Notes: generated by a model from the sequence alone, not told the origin. A stretch of DNA of 64,000 nucleotides from Metabacillus lacus (GCF_009674805.1 NZ_WKKI01000005.1:62001-126000), one strand, 5' to 3'. Counted from the stretch's first letter, positions 8,327 to 17,465 are shown. Numbers and translations are program-made.

Positions 8327-8569
8327 ATGAGGTCCACCTTTGCGCTATAGTATCTCTTCTTTCAGTATATACAATATTATCAATTATGAAAATATAAAAC
8401 CCTAACTCCTAGTTCATCATACCTAGTTAATATGAAATCATTTCCTTTTAGTTCCTTTCGTTTAATACTATAAGCCTGTTTTTAAATACTATTGTTTTGA
8501 AGAGGAATATAGGAGGTAAAGTCTATTAACAACATAAACGAACTTATAAAAAATACGGAGGAATTAGTA

Positions 8570-8893
8570 ATGAACAACAAAATGCTGACAAGCACTTTTC
8601 AAATTCAAAAGCGCTTACGGATGGAACAAATCATTCAACTAAATGAACTAGCACAAAATTACAAGGGTAAAATTTACTTTATTACAGGAAAAAAGAACGT
8701 AGTTGATGCTTCCAAGCTGCCTTCTTTGATTGCCTTCCTGCTTACTTTAGGTCATAACTATGAACTAAAAGCTCTTATAGACGGCGAACAGACTGATGAT
8801 GTTCTAGAGAAAATGGAAGCAGTTTGCTCACTTAAAGAAAGAAAACAGTACAAAGCATTCTCACTGCAGCAGGCAGTTAAGGTAAAAGTATAA
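8570..8893 (+). CDS. HPr-fold protein lacking the phosphorylatable His
   Basis: This 107-residue protein resembles PTS phosphocarrier HPr in its C-terminal two thirds: GKIYFITGKKNVVDASKLPSLIAFLLTLG matches the strand, helix and 'SIMGVMSLG' region, and ALIDGEQTDDVLEKMEAV matches the last strand and helix. The HPr active-site motif GIHARPA is missing; the equivalent region reads FQIQKRLRMEQI. The position of regulatory Ser46 appears to be Lys. It therefore cannot act as a normal phosphocarrier and may be a regulatory or structural HPr relative. A strong site, ACGGAGGAATTAGTA, precedes the ATG. A tiny membrane peptide gene follows 51 bases downstream. The HPr assignment is by pattern only. Confidence 0.65.
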   Translation: MNNKMLTSTFQIQKRLRMEQIIQLNELAQNYKGKIYFITGKKNVVDASKLPSLIAFLLTLGHNYELKALIDGEQTDDVLEKMEAVCSLKERKQYKAFSLQQAVKVKV

Positions 8894-8944
8894 ATTCCGG
8901 GAATGAACAAACACTAAAAAAAAGAAGAAAAAGGAGACATAACC

Positions 8945-9013
8945 ATGCTAAGAACAATACTTATGGTAGTAGGCGCAATTGTGGTCATCGGCTGGATTAT
9001 CAGCATGCTGTAA
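8945..9013 (+). CDS. 22-residue single-helix membrane peptide
   Basis: The site AAGGAGACATAACC precedes the ATG at 8945. The peptide is almost entirely one hydrophobic helix (MVVGAIVVIGWIIS) with one Arg near the start, and it is followed at once by a terminator. The strong site and placement support a real gene. It may be co-transcribed with the HPr-like gene. No function is known. Confidence 0.5.
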   Translation: MLRTILMVVGAIVVIGWIISML

Positions 9014-9027
9014 TTGCTAACCCCTGT

Positions 9028-9052
9028 GCTGGCGCTATGCCGGCTTTTTGTG
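9028..9052 (+). terminator. Terminator after the small peptide gene
   Basis: GCTGGC, a short loop, GCCGGC and TTTTT form an intrinsic terminator for the rightward transcript from 8570. Confidence 0.7.
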
Positions 9053-9197
9053 TTGTGCGCTAAATACGCAGGTGCTGTCGCTGCCTCAGACTCAGATAGA
9101 GAGTGCAGCTTTTTTTTCTGCCCTTTTTGTATCGTAAACAGATGAGGCTGGGTCAAAACTGCTTTTTCTATTATTATGCATTATTCTCTGGCATTAA

Positions 9198-9248
9198 CAA
9201 TTTGAAAAAGCGTGAGCTCCTGAAGGAAACTCACGCTTTTTCAAATTG
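9198..9248. terminator. Strong terminator at the PBP stop
   Basis: A perfect 19-bp inverted repeat centred on AAAGCGTGAG/CTCACGCTTT touches the stop codon of the penicillin-binding protein gene. A- and T-runs inside the stem allow termination in either direction. Confidence 0.85.
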
Positions 9249-11648
9249 TTATTGTTGGGGTTTTTGTTCCGTATCCCCTGTATCGTCCGGAATGGACTGC
9301 TGTGTTGCTTCCGGGTCAGCCGGTTTTTCTTCTTCCTTCTTTTTCCGTTCTTCTTCTTCTTTCTTTTTTCGTTCCTCTTCTTCTTTTTTCTTACGCTCCT
9401 CTTCTTCCTTGCGCTTAGCTTCTTCCTCTATCCGTTTCTGCTCTTCCTCTTTGCGTTTTGCTTCTTCTTCCTGTTTACGCTTCTCTTCTTCTTCTTTACG
9501 TTTTTGTTCTTCTTCCTGCTGCTTTCTTTCTTCCTCTTCCAGACGTTTTTGCTCTTCTTCCTGATTTTTTTCTTCCTCTAGGCGCTTTTCTTCATCACGC
9601 TTCGCTTCTTCTTCCCTCTTTTTTGCCTCTTCTTGCTGTTTCGCTTCTTCCTGCTTTCGCTTCTCTTCTTCTTTTCTCTTTTGTTCCTCATTCTTTTCAT
9701 TTTTCTGCTGTTCGTCCACTTTCTTTTTCTGCTTTTTAGGTTTGCTGTTCCGCTTTTCTTTTTCAAAATCAGGAAGATCAAAATTTACCTTTTCAACATG
9801 CTCTACGGCATTTTTCATGATTGCCCCGAATACCGGAGCCGCGGCCTGACCGCTTGTTGTTTTCAAATAATGGTTTTCGTCGGTCTTGTCATATCCAAGC
9901 CAAAGGGCGCCCACCAGGTTAGGCGTGTACCCTACGACCCATTGATCTTTAGTTCCATTAATGGTTTCAGAAGGCATTTGGGTTGAACCTGTTTTTAAAG
10001 CAAGATCACGGTCACCCAGCCTTGCTGCTTTTCCTGTTCCTTCTTCAGTAACTCCCTTCAGCATGAAGGTGATTTTTTCAGCAACTTCTTTACTGGTCAC
10101 TTGCGTCTCTTCTTCATTCCACTCACCTACAAGCTGCCCATCACTGTCAACAATTCTAATGATGGCATGAGCTTTCTGTCTTTTTCCTTCATTTGGAAAA
10201 ACAGAGAATGCCTCAGCCATATGAATGGGCGCAACACCAGTGTCCAGTCCCCCAAGGCTTATGCTTAAATTTTTGTCGTTATCAGTCAGCGGAATACCGA
10301 ATCGTTCCACAGCGTTCACTCCCGCTCCCACGCCTATTTCATTTAATGTCCACACTGCTGGAATATTGTAGGAATGAATGAGCGCATCATACATGGTTAC
10401 TTTCCCGCGATAGGACCTGTCGAAATTTTTAGGCTGATACCCGTTGATATCAAGAGGCTCATCTTCCAGCTCTGAATAAATATCAAAACCTTGTTCCAGT
10501 GCAGGAGTATAAGCAGCTATTGGCTTCATTGTGGATCCCGGCTGCCTTTTCAGCTGTGTTGCGTGATTGAACTGCCTGAAGCTGTGTTCTCCTCTTCCGC
10601 CAATCAGCGCTCTCAAACCGCCTGTTGCTGGATCAAGCAGCACTGCTCCGCTTTGAACAATCTGTTCTTCCGTTCCTTCAGGAAAAAGCTCATCCTGCTT
10701 GAACACTTCTTCCAGAGAACTTTGAATGTCCTGGTCAAGCTCTGTATATATTTGATAGCCGCCAGCCAAGATTTCATTCTGGCTCAGCCCGTACCTTGAC
10801 ATGGCTTCATCAAAGATATGATCTACATAATGAGGAAATCTTCCTTTATAAGGATCGAGCTGCTTGCCTTCCACTTTTATTTCCTCATTTTTCGCCTCAT
10901 CAGACTCTCTGCTGGAAATAAACCCTTGACTCTCCATAAGGCCAAGCACTGTATTTCTTCTGCTCAGCGACCTTTCAAGATCCTTTGCGGGAGAATAGTA
11001 GGAAGGTGCTTTAATCAGTCCTGTAAGAACTGCCGAATCGCTAAGGCTTAAATCCTTCGGCTCTTTCCCAAAGTAGACCTCTGCAGCTCTTTTTAGGCCC
11101 CAGGCACCTTCACCATAGTAAATTCTGTTCAAATACAGCTCAAGAATATCTTCTTTCGAATATTCTCTTTCTATTTTCTGGGCAATAAAATATTCATCAA
11201 TTTTCCTTTGAAACGTTTGATCCTGTGTGAGGAGGGCATTTTTCGCAAGCTGCTGCGTCAGTGTGCTGCCTCCTTCAACAACATTTCCAGCCTGGACATT
11301 CCGTACAGCAGCCCGGGCAATCCCTGAAAAGTCAATTCCTTCATGCTTATAAAAGTTTTGATCTTCTGTTGCCACAAGGGCATCGATAAAGTGCTGTGGC
11401 ACATCTTTAATATCCACCCATTCCGCAGCACGGGTAGCAATTTTGCTGGCAACCTCGCCTTCCTTGCCATAAATGACAGTAGGCTGATAGACGTCCTGCT
11501 CCAATTCAGTAATATCCTGTGAAGCTATCATTCTCTCCTGCATCATGAAAAGCAAGCCTGTCACCAATAAAATGAATATAAATAAAGTTGATAGCAGCTT
11601 CCAAGGAAATCTTTTCTTATTCCTTGCTTTCCTTTCGCTTCTGTTCAT
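9249..11648 (-). CDS. Class A penicillin-binding protein with a long charged tail
   Basis: This bifunctional peptidoglycan synthase has a cytoplasmic basic N-terminus, a membrane helix at about 17-36, a GT51 glycosyltransferase domain and a penicillin-binding transpeptidase domain. The GT51 domain has the catalytic Glu in ATEDQNFYKHEG (Glu95) and GGSTLTQQLAKN. The transpeptidase has SxxK in PGSTMKP (Ser372), SxN as SYN (426-428) and KTG (552-554). From about residue 635 to 780 the protein becomes a Lys/Glu/Gln/Arg-only tail, probably a long charged helix outside the membrane. Start: ATG at 11648 after GGAGGTAGCC; the frame extends to a TTG four codons upstream. PbpF is a candidate equivalent by neighbourhood, but the tail makes this uncertain. 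Confidence 0.88.
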   Translation of the reverse strand: MNRSERKARNKKRFPWKLLSTLFIFILLVTGLLFMMQERMIASQDITELEQDVYQPTVIYGKEGEVASKIATRAAEWVDIKDVPQHFIDALVATEDQNFYKHEGIDFSGIARAAVRNVQAGNVVEGGSTLTQQLAKNALLTQDQTFQRKIDEYFIAQKIEREYSKEDILELYLNRIYYGEGAWGLKRAAEVYFGKEPKDLSLSDSAVLTGLIKAPSYYSPAKDLERSLSRRNTVLGLMESQGFISSRESDEAKNEEIKVEGKQLDPYKGRFPHYVDHIFDEAMSRYGLSQNEILAGGYQIYTELDQDIQSSLEEVFKQDELFPEGTEEQIVQSGAVLLDPATGGLRALIGGRGEHSFRQFNHATQLKRQPGSTMKPIAAYTPALEQGFDIYSELEDEPLDINGYQPKNFDRSYRGKVTMYDALIHSYNIPAVWTLNEIGVGAGVNAVERFGIPLTDNDKNLSISLGGLDTGVAPIHMAEAFSVFPNEGKRQKAHAIIRIVDSDGQLVGEWNEEETQVTSKEVAEKITFMLKGVTEEGTGKAARLGDRDLALKTGSTQMPSETINGTKDQWVVGYTPNLVGALWLGYDKTDENHYLKTTSGQAAAPVFGAIMKNAVEHVEKVNFDLPDFEKEKRNSKPKKQKKKVDEQQKNEKNEEQKRKEEEKRKQEEAKQQEEAKKREEEAKRDEEKRLEEEKNQEEEQKRLEEEERKQQEEEQKRKEEEEKRKQEEEAKRKEEEQKRIEEEAKRKEEEERKKKEEEERKKKEEEERKKKEEEKPADPEATQQSIPDDTGDTEQKPQQ

Positions 11649-11800
11649 GGCTACCTCCAAACAAATAAAATTTATGATTAACCTTTTGTATTTACCCTCC
11701 AGCAGCCTTTTTTAACCCTTCTTCTTCTTTAAGTTTTATAGATTGAAAGTTCAGCCAGCGGGTAATATATATACAAATAGAATGGAAAGGATGAATAACC

Positions 11801-12337
11801 ATGAATCCCGTCAAACACCTTATGGTTGCCTATGATGGAAATGTTGACAGCAAGCAGGCGCTAAAGCTTGGAATAGACTTAAGCAAACAGCTTGAAGCTC
11901 ATTTATCGGTGGTGCATGTTCATAAAGATTCTGCCGCCAATCCCATGGAGGAACCTATCAGCCCGCTTCCGCCAAACGGCTATCTCGCTGACAACCTGCA
12001 AAGTTATCCCATCCGCTCCAGTGTGGATGTAGGTTCAAACATATACCCGCAAGAAAACAACGGCAACAATCCAAGCAGGCCTCTTGTTCATGATGACAGT
12101 TCCAGTGAGGTTGTCAGTGAGGCAAGAATGATTCTGGAAGAAAACAATTGTGCAGGAGATATCAAAATTATTGAGGGTGATCCTTCCGATGTTCTGCCTT
12201 CCTATGCTAATGAAGTAAACGCAGATTTGATCATTATGGGAAGCCGTGATATCAGCGGTTTAAAGCGAATGATCTTCGGAAGTGTCAGTGAAAAAGTTTC
12301 ACACCGCTCAAACATTCCTGTATTAATAGCAAAATAG
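11801..12337 (+). CDS. nhaX: Universal stress protein A family (NhaX-like)
   Basis: This 178-residue UspA-fold protein starts with HLMVAYDGNVDSKQALKLGIDLS (strand, loop and helix of the nucleotide-binding fold). It ends with the ATP-binding pattern G-S-R...G...GSVSEKV (MGSRDISGLKRMIFGSVSEKV region). Between about residues 45 and 100 it has a Pro/Asn/Ser-rich insert not found in short UspA proteins. The symbol rests on neighbourhood: nhaX lies with nhaC, dat and bmrCD in B. subtilis, and all occur here. AAAGGATG precedes the ATG. A terminator follows immediately, so it is monocistronic. Confidence 0.75.
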   Translation: MNPVKHLMVAYDGNVDSKQALKLGIDLSKQLEAHLSVVHVHKDSAANPMEEPISPLPPNGYLADNLQSYPIRSSVDVGSNIYPQENNGNNPSRPLVHDDSSSEVVSEARMILEENNCAGDIKIIEGDPSDVLPSYANEVNADLIIMGSRDISGLKRMIFGSVSEKVSHRSNIPVLIAK

Positions 12338-12339
12338 TG

Positions 12340-12371
12340 AAAAGGCTGTTGAATAATTTCAACAGCCTTTT
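12340..12371 (+). terminator. Terminator of the nhaX-like gene
   Basis: AAAAGGCTGTTGAA, a short loop, TTCAACAGCCTTTT forms a perfect stem ending in Ts, right after the stop. Confidence 0.85.
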
Positions 12372-12427
12372 CTGTGGAGTCAGATAACCGCATTCCCCAC
12401 TGAGTTTTAGTGAAAGCTATCCCTCTA

Positions 12428-12455
12428 TAAACATTGTTCCTGCAGGCGCCGATAC
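12428..12455 (+). promoter_or_regulatory. SigD-type promoter of hemAT
   Basis: TAAA (12428-12431), 16 bases and GCCGATAC (12448-12455) closely match the flagellar sigma factor consensus TAAA-N15-GCCGATAT. The site lies 37 bases before a chemotaxis gene, which fits SigD control. Confidence 0.65.
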
Positions 12456-12492
12456 AAGAGGTATAGTTATCATTTCCTAAGGAGCTTATAAA

Positions 12493-13797
12493 ATGGGGAT
12501 TTTCAAAAGAAACCAAAAAACGAAAATGGCAGGATCGAATATTTCAAGTACTGAAGTGACAGCCGATATTGTATTGAGTGTAACGGACAAAAATCTGCTT
12601 GTGCAGCTGAATATGCTGTCTGTCACGACAAAGGACCTTGCTATTTTAAATAGTATTCAGCCAATCATTGAGAAAAACCTTGATGCAATAGTGGCTGCAT
12701 TTTATTCTGTCATTGTTTCTGAAAGGAATCTGCTGTCTGTAATCAATTCTCACAGCTCAGTTGACAGACTGAAACAGACTTTAAGCAATCATATTTTAAA
12801 AATGTTTCAAGGTACGTTAACTGATCAGGATATCGAGCGCATCCGAAGAATTGCTGTCATTCATGTAAGAATCGGCCTTGAGGCAAAGTGGTATATGTGC
12901 GCATTTCATCAGCTGCAGGCGTCTTTGCATGCTGCCCTTTCAGAGCATATTGAAGACACAGGCACTGTGCTGGAAGCAACAGGAGCAATCAGCAAAATGA
13001 TGAACCTTGAACAGCAAATTGTGCTGGAGGCTTATGATGCTGAATATAAAGCGATTGAAATGAAAGCAGAAGAGCAGAAGAAAATGGTCATCAGCAGGGT
13101 GAATGAAACTGCGAATACACTGGCGGCCATTTCAGAACAAACCAACGCTGCCCTTCAGGAAATTTATGCACAGACGAAAGAGATTGCTCAATATTCTTAT
13201 TCTCAGCGGGAAACAGCTGCATCAGCCGAGAACCAGGCAGCCAATGGAAAAAGGGATATTGATGATCAATCACAAGCTATGCTGTTGATCAAAGATAGAT
13301 CCGGTGAGATTTCACAAAAAATGAAGCAGCTTCAGCAAACTTCCGGAAAAATAACAGACGTGGTTTCCATTGTTACATCTATTGCAGAACAAACAAACCT
13401 GCTGGCATTAAATGCAGCCATTGAATCGGCAAGGGCCGGGGAATACGGCAAGGGCTTCTCGGTAGTGGCAAGCGAAGTCAGAAAACTTGCTGAAGAAACA
13501 AAGCATTCCGTACAGGGCGTATCCGCATTAATTGATGATATTCATAAACAAACTCAGCAGATGTCCGTCTCCATCTCAGAAGTAAACAAACTGACAACTG
13601 TAAGTGCCGACCAAATGAGCGGAATTCACTCATTTTTTCATTCCATTACTGACTTAATGAGTGTGAACACTGGGCAGAGTCACACGCTTCAGGGTGACTT
13701 ATCACGATTTACAGAATCAATGGGAAACATTTCAAATGCCATGAGTGAAATCGCCGATACATCAGATCAGTTAAAAGAATTGTCAAATTCCATATAA
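12493..13797 (+). CDS. hemAT: Heme-based aerotaxis transducer HemAT
   Basis: This soluble chemoreceptor senses oxygen through a globin domain and signals through CheA/CheW. Residues 1 to about 180 form the sensor globin, with the proximal heme His predicted at His124 in [16 protein letters not shown] (His123 in B. subtilis). Residues about 200-434 form a methyl-accepting signalling domain, with the conserved hairpin tip [19 protein letters not shown]. No membrane helix is present. The length of 434 residues is normal. AAGGAGCTTATAAA precedes the ATG, and a SigD-type promoter lies just upstream. A strong terminator overlaps the stop codon. Confidence 0.92.
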   Translation: MGIFKRNQKTKMAGSNISSTEVTADIVLSVTDKNLLVQLNMLSVTTKDLAILNSIQPIIEKNLDAIVAAFYSVIVSERNLLSVINSHSSVDRLKQTLSNHILKMFQGTLTDQDIERIRRIAVIHVRIGLEAKWYMCAFHQLQASLHAALSEHIEDTGTVLEATGAISKMMNLEQQIVLEAYDAEYKAIEMKAEEQKKMVISRVNETANTLAAISEQTNAALQEIYAQTKEIAQYSYSQRETAASAENQAANGKRDIDDQSQAMLLIKDRSGEISQKMKQLQQTSGKITDVVSIVTSIAEQTNLLALNAAIESARAGEYGKGFSVVASEVRKLAEETKHSVQGVSALIDDIHKQTQQMSVSISEVNKLTTVSADQMSGIHSFFHSITDLMSVNTGQSHTLQGDLSRFTESMGNISNAMSEIADTSDQLKELSNSI

Positions 13798-13845
13798 GAG
13801 AGCAGCGGCTAATATCAAAGGGAGCCGCTTGCTCTCTTCTTTTTT
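13796..13845 (+). terminator. Terminator of hemAT
   Basis: AAGAGAGCAGCGGCT pairs with AGCCGCTTGCTCTCTT across a short loop, followed by CTTTTTT. Confidence 0.85.
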
Positions 13846-14094
13846 AGCTACGCTAAATAATCATGGTGATTGGAGGTTCTTTGTTGTCCATCCTTCAAGC
13901 CCCCTTGCCGCATTGTTTAGTCCTATCAATCATCAACAGAATTTAACAACTAGGGTACTCTCCGCAATTCAGTTTCTTTCTACGCTACTGAACCTTATAG
14001 CTTTATGTACCTTGACTAACCCTTCTCTTCTGCTATATACTTTTACACATAAAAGCAAAAAAGCGTTTAAGTGATAAAGGAGACATCTGAGACT

Positions 14095-15516
14095 ATGAAT
14101 CTACAACAATCTAAAACAGGCTTTTCATTTTTAGAATCTGTCATCATACTGATTGGATTTATCATCATTATTTTCGGGAGCTTGTTTTACTTAAAAACAG
14201 AGCCGCACCTTCCTCTCCTGATCTGTCTGGCAGGGCTTGGAATTGCCGGACTCTTTAAAAAATACAGCTGGAAGAATATTGAGCAGGGCATTGTTTCAGG
14301 AATTTCAAAGGGCGTACAGCCTTTTATACTCCTGGCTGTCATTGGAATGCTGATCGCAGCCTGGCTATATAGCGGAACTATTCCCACTGTCATTGTGTAT
14401 TCTCTTGAAATAATTCATCCATCTTATCTTTTGATTACTGCCCTGATCGGCTGTACGTTGATTTCTTCTCTTATAGGAAGTGCTTTCACTACAATCAGCA
14501 CTGTCGGCATTGCACTGATGGGTGTAGCTGCAGCTTCCGGGGTACCGCTTGAATGGGCAGCGGGAGCAGTGATTTGCGGAGCTTGCTTTGGGGACAAAAT
14601 GTCACCAATGTCAGATACAACTAATTTTGCATCAGGAGTGGCCGGTGTTGATATTTTCAGCCATATTAAACATATGTCAAAAACAACCATTCCGAGCTAT
14701 CTTTTGTCTTTCGCAGTTTTTTTCTATGCAGGAAGCTCCTTTGACTTATCAAATGCCAGCACAGAGAATCTTGCAATCATTTCAAATGCGATTCAGGAAA
14801 CAGTCAATATCAGCCTGCTCACATTGCTTTCACCGCTTGCAGTCATTGTTCTGGCAGTCTTAAGAAAACCTGTTATCCCTTCTCTTTTGGCAGGAATCGT
14901 AACTGCAGGGATTACAGGCTGGCTGCTTCAGCCTGACACAAGTCTTGCAGAATTTTTAACAGTTTTGCAAAACGGGACAGCATTTGACGTACAAACAGAG
15001 CAGGCAGCGTCCATTCTCAACCGTGGCGGCCTGCAATCTATGATGTGGTCAATTTCTTTAATTTTAATCGCTTTTGGACTGGGGGGCTTGATGGAACAGC
15101 TCGGAGTGATTCGCTCTCTGATGAATGGATTGATTCTAGGCATACAAACAAAAGGAAAGCTGGTGCTTGCCACCGTAGCTTCCGCTTTTGGAGTTAACCT
15201 TGTAACAGGTGAACAATATCTATCCATCCTGATTCCGGGACAATCGCTGCTGCCTGTATATGACAAACTTTCCGTAGACAAAAAGTTTCTGTCCAGAAGC
15301 CTTGAAGATGCAGGAACTCTCATGAATCCCCTGATTCCATGGGGAGTCAGCGGGGCCTTTTTTTCACAATCACTCGGGGTCAGCGTAATAGACTATCTGC
15401 CCTATGCAATCTTTCTATACACGGCACCCCTATTTTCTATCTTGTTTGGCTTTCTGCCAGACAAACGTCGTTCAGCTTCTCAGCCCGCCGGCGACTTTCA
15501 GCGAAATCAGCAGTAG
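14095..15516 (+). CDS. nhaC: Na+/H+ antiporter NhaC
   Basis: This secondary transporter of the NhaC family exchanges sodium for protons. It has 473 residues and about 11-12 membrane helices. Conserved stretches include GSAFTTISTVGIAL, the polar CGACFGDKMSPMSDTTNFASG loop in the membrane core, and the late EDAGTLMNPLIPWGVSG. The start is taken as the ATG at 14095 (MNLQQSK), 11 bases after AAAGGAGA; a GTG at 14071 is in frame but overlaps that site. The gene is convergent with dat and separate from the upstream hemAT terminator. Confidence 0.88.
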   Translation: MNLQQSKTGFSFLESVIILIGFIIIIFGSLFYLKTEPHLPLLICLAGLGIAGLFKKYSWKNIEQGIVSGISKGVQPFILLAVIGMLIAAWLYSGTIPTVIVYSLEIIHPSYLLITALIGCTLISSLIGSAFTTISTVGIALMGVAAASGVPLEWAAGAVICGACFGDKMSPMSDTTNFASGVAGVDIFSHIKHMSKTTIPSYLLSFAVFFYAGSSFDLSNASTENLAIISNAIQETVNISLLTLLSPLAVIVLAVLRKPVIPSLLAGIVTAGITGWLLQPDTSLAEFLTVLQNGTAFDVQTEQAASILNRGGLQSMMWSISLILIAFGLGGLMEQLGVIRSLMNGLILGIQTKGKLVLATVASAFGVNLVTGEQYLSILIPGQSLLPVYDKLSVDKKFLSRSLEDAGTLMNPLIPWGVSGAFFSQSLGVSVIDYLPYAIFLYTAPLFSILFGFLPDKRRSASQPAGDFQRNQQ

Positions 15517-15536
15517 TAAAATAGCAAAAGAGATTT

Positions 15537-15574
15537 TCTCCCCTCTTTGTATAGGGAAATTGGGGAGAACTTTT
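15537..15574 (+). terminator. Possible terminator of nhaC
   Basis: TCTCCCC (15537-15543) and GGGGAGA (15562-15568) flank an 18-base loop, followed by ACTTTTC. The T-run is short. Confidence 0.4.
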
Positions 15575-15849
15575 CGGGAAAACGGGCTGAATTTTCTTTG
15601 AACGGTGTTATACAACTAATTAATAACATCAAGGTTTAAATATAATCAGCATGAGGGGTAAGGTACGAACTAAACAATCTGATAGTAGGCGATGATTTAC
15701 TTGAGGTGGTTCGTTTAGTGCGGACTTATTTTTGAAAATACATGTAAAATTTAAGGTAAATTGGTTACAGAGATTACAAAAAAGCAGTATACCTCACTTT
15801 ATACTTGAAACGCATAACAAAGAAATGCTGGCTTAACTATTGCAAAATG
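15575..15849. other. Intergenic stretch with nothing recognisable
   Basis: This is AT-rich sequence between the nhaC terminator and a small leftward gene. No open frame with a ribosome binding site, no tRNA and no convincing hairpin was seen. Confidence 0.5.
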
Positions 15850-15873
15850 GAAAAAGGCGATAGTGTCATCGCC
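15850..15873 (-). terminator. Terminator of the small membrane protein gene
   Basis: On the minus strand GGCGAT, a short loop, ATCGCC and five Ts lie just past the stop of the 49-codon gene. Confidence 0.7.
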
Positions 15874-15877
15874 AGGT

Positions 15878-16027
15878 CTATGCGTCTTTATTTGTACGTT
15901 CCTTATAATAAATAAAATCAACCCGCTCTTTAGTTTTCATAAGTAGTGAAGTTAAAATTGCAGTATATATAGTTGTTAAAAGGATTGCAATAATTCCTAC
16001 ACCTAACAGATTATTATTACGATTCAA
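15878..16027 (-). CDS. Possible 49-residue membrane peptide
   Basis: An open frame from a TTG at 16027 follows AAAGGTGGTGG and ends directly before a terminator. It encodes a polar start, one hydrophobic helix (GVGIIAILLTTIYTAILTSLL) and a basic tail. The ribosome binding site and the terminator on the same strand support it. The TTG start and lack of a recognised family keep confidence low. Confidence 0.45.
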   Translation of the reverse strand: MNRNNNLLGVGIIAILLTTIYTAILTSLLMKTKERVDFIYYKERTNKDA

Positions 16028-16217
16028 CAATACCACCACCTTTTAATCATATGTTGTTCTTGAAACTTATTTTTATTCAAAAAAAACAAGGAATAGGAGC
16101 AGTTGAATCATCATACTCAAGCACTATTTTTTTCTAGAAACGATGCTGGTGAAATGTCAGTTATATTGAAAATCACTTACAAACAAGAGGGATAGATGTG
16201 ATATTTTACCTAGAGAT

Positions 16218-16252
16218 AAAAAAAAAGCGATGGAATATTCCATTGCTTTTTC
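16218..16252 (-). terminator. Terminator of dat
   Basis: AAAAAGCGATGGAAT and its inverse ATTCCATTGCTTTTT form a near-perfect stem, with a T-run on the minus strand, 78 bases past the dat stop. Confidence 0.7.
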
Positions 16253-16329
16253 TAATGCTTGCTATTATTGTTAGGAACTATGACGGTTGCATCTCTCAAC
16301 TCAACCCGTTATCCTTCGCCTGCTTTTAT

Positions 16330-17184
16330 CTATTTGTGCACGCTTTTCTCTTTCTGTATTTCCTGTTTAAAAAGCTCCTGCAGCTTTCTTGTCAAGCTTC
16401 CGGGAACACCGCTGCCGATAATTTGATGATCCACCAGCTTAACCGGTACTATTTCAATTGTTGTAGATGTAATAAACGCTTCATCGGCTTCTTTCAGATT
16501 TCCTAGCTGAAAGGGCTGTTCATAGAAAGGAATGTTTTCATTGTTACAAATTTCCTTTATTTTCATTCTTGTAATGCCGTTTAATATGAGGTTATTTGCC
16601 GGGTGTGTGTATACCGCTCCATCTTTAATGACATAAAAGTTGGTGGATGCCCCCTCTGTAATCATGCCGTTTCTGTGAAGAAGGGCTTCATAACAGCCAT
16701 TTTCGAGTGCCTCCTGTTTAGCCATCACGTTGCCAAGCAGGTTCAAGCTTTTGATATCGCAGCGAAGCCATCTCATATCTTCAGATGTCTTCAGACCAAC
16801 ACCATGAAGCTGTTCCAGCGAAGGCTTTCTCGGGTTCATTGGATAAGCCAGCCACTCAGCACGAACAGAGCTGTCAGGAAAAGCATGATTGCGGGCACAC
16901 GCTCCCCTTGTAACCTGTATGTATACTGAACCGTTTTCCAGCCCGTTTTTTTCCGCCAGTTCTGACAGTGACTGTTTTAGCTCTTCAATGGATAAAGGAA
17001 GCACTAATCGAATTTCACGTGAACTTCGTTCAAGACGCTCCAAATGTTCATCAAGGGTAAAAAAAGCACCTTCATAAACTCCAACAACCTCATAAACACC
17101 GTCACCAAATTGACAGCCTCTGTCATCCAAATCCAAATACGCTTCTTCACGTTCCTTAAATACTCCATTTTGTAAAATAATCAA
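16330..17184 (-). CDS. dat: D-amino-acid aminotransferase
   Basis: This PLP fold-type IV enzyme interconverts D-alanine and D-glutamate through 2-oxo acids, supplying D-Glu for cell wall and polyglutamate. The 284-residue protein has DRGCQFGDGVYEV near the start (Tyr31), VTRGACARNHAFP with the carboxylate-binding Arg98/His100 pair, and the PLP lysine Lys145 in RCDIKSLNLLGNV. EGASTNFYVIKDG and GITRMKI complete the cofactor site. The positions match the Bacillus enzyme exactly. It lies opposite nhaC, and its neighbours are the same genes that flank dat in B. subtilis. Confidence 0.92.
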   Translation of the reverse strand: MIILQNGVFKEREEAYLDLDDRGCQFGDGVYEVVGVYEGAFFTLDEHLERLERSSREIRLVLPLSIEELKQSLSELAEKNGLENGSVYIQVTRGACARNHAFPDSSVRAEWLAYPMNPRKPSLEQLHGVGLKTSEDMRWLRCDIKSLNLLGNVMAKQEALENGCYEALLHRNGMITEGASTNFYVIKDGAVYTHPANNLILNGITRMKIKEICNNENIPFYEQPFQLGNLKEADEAFITSTTIEIVPVKLVDHQIIGSGVPGSLTRKLQELFKQEIQKEKSVHK

Positions 17185-17405
17185 TGCCGTCAGCTCTCCC
17201 CTCTTTTAGTATCTATATACATGTATATCCCATCTTAGCATAACTTTTGCTGCATGCAGGAGAGAAATGCTGTCAGCTGCTGGTAAACGCAAAAAGAGAA
17301 CGGAAAAACATTTAGCATTTTCTTTGATAATGCGATAAAATTCGACAATTGGTTATTTTTTGTTGAATTACGGGTAGCTGTCTTATATGATAGATTTATA
17401 GAAAA

Positions 17406-17421
17406 ACACAACATCTTGTTT
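17406..17421 (+). promoter_or_regulatory. NrdR-type box 1
   Basis: ACACAACATCTTGTTT fits the NrdR box pattern acaCwAtATaTwGtgt with few differences. It overlaps the likely -35 element and lies 32 bp, about three helical turns, before box 2, the usual arrangement for NrdR. Confidence 0.55.
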
Positions 17422-17444
17422 TTATACATAAAAATAAATACTAT
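17416..17444 (+). promoter_or_regulatory. Likely promoter of the riboswitch-nrd operon
   Basis: TTGTTT (17416-17421), 17 bases and TACTAT (17439-17444) lie just upstream of the cobalamin riboswitch. Both elements overlap the NrdR-type boxes. Confidence 0.5.
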
Positions 17445-17453
17445 ATATTGTAA
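17438..17453 (+). promoter_or_regulatory. NrdR-type box 2
   Basis: ATACTATATATTGTAA matches the conserved core CwAtATaTwG well and covers the -10 region. NrdR represses ribonucleotide reductase operons by binding such paired boxes. Confidence 0.6.
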
Positions 17454-17465
17454 TAACCATCATAA

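Noticed and set aside
9103-9739. Three long rightward frames rich in Leu, Phe and Ser opposite the end of the PBP gene
   Set aside because: They are antisense reads of the GAA-rich tail-coding DNA; no start signals, and the leftward frame has full domain support.
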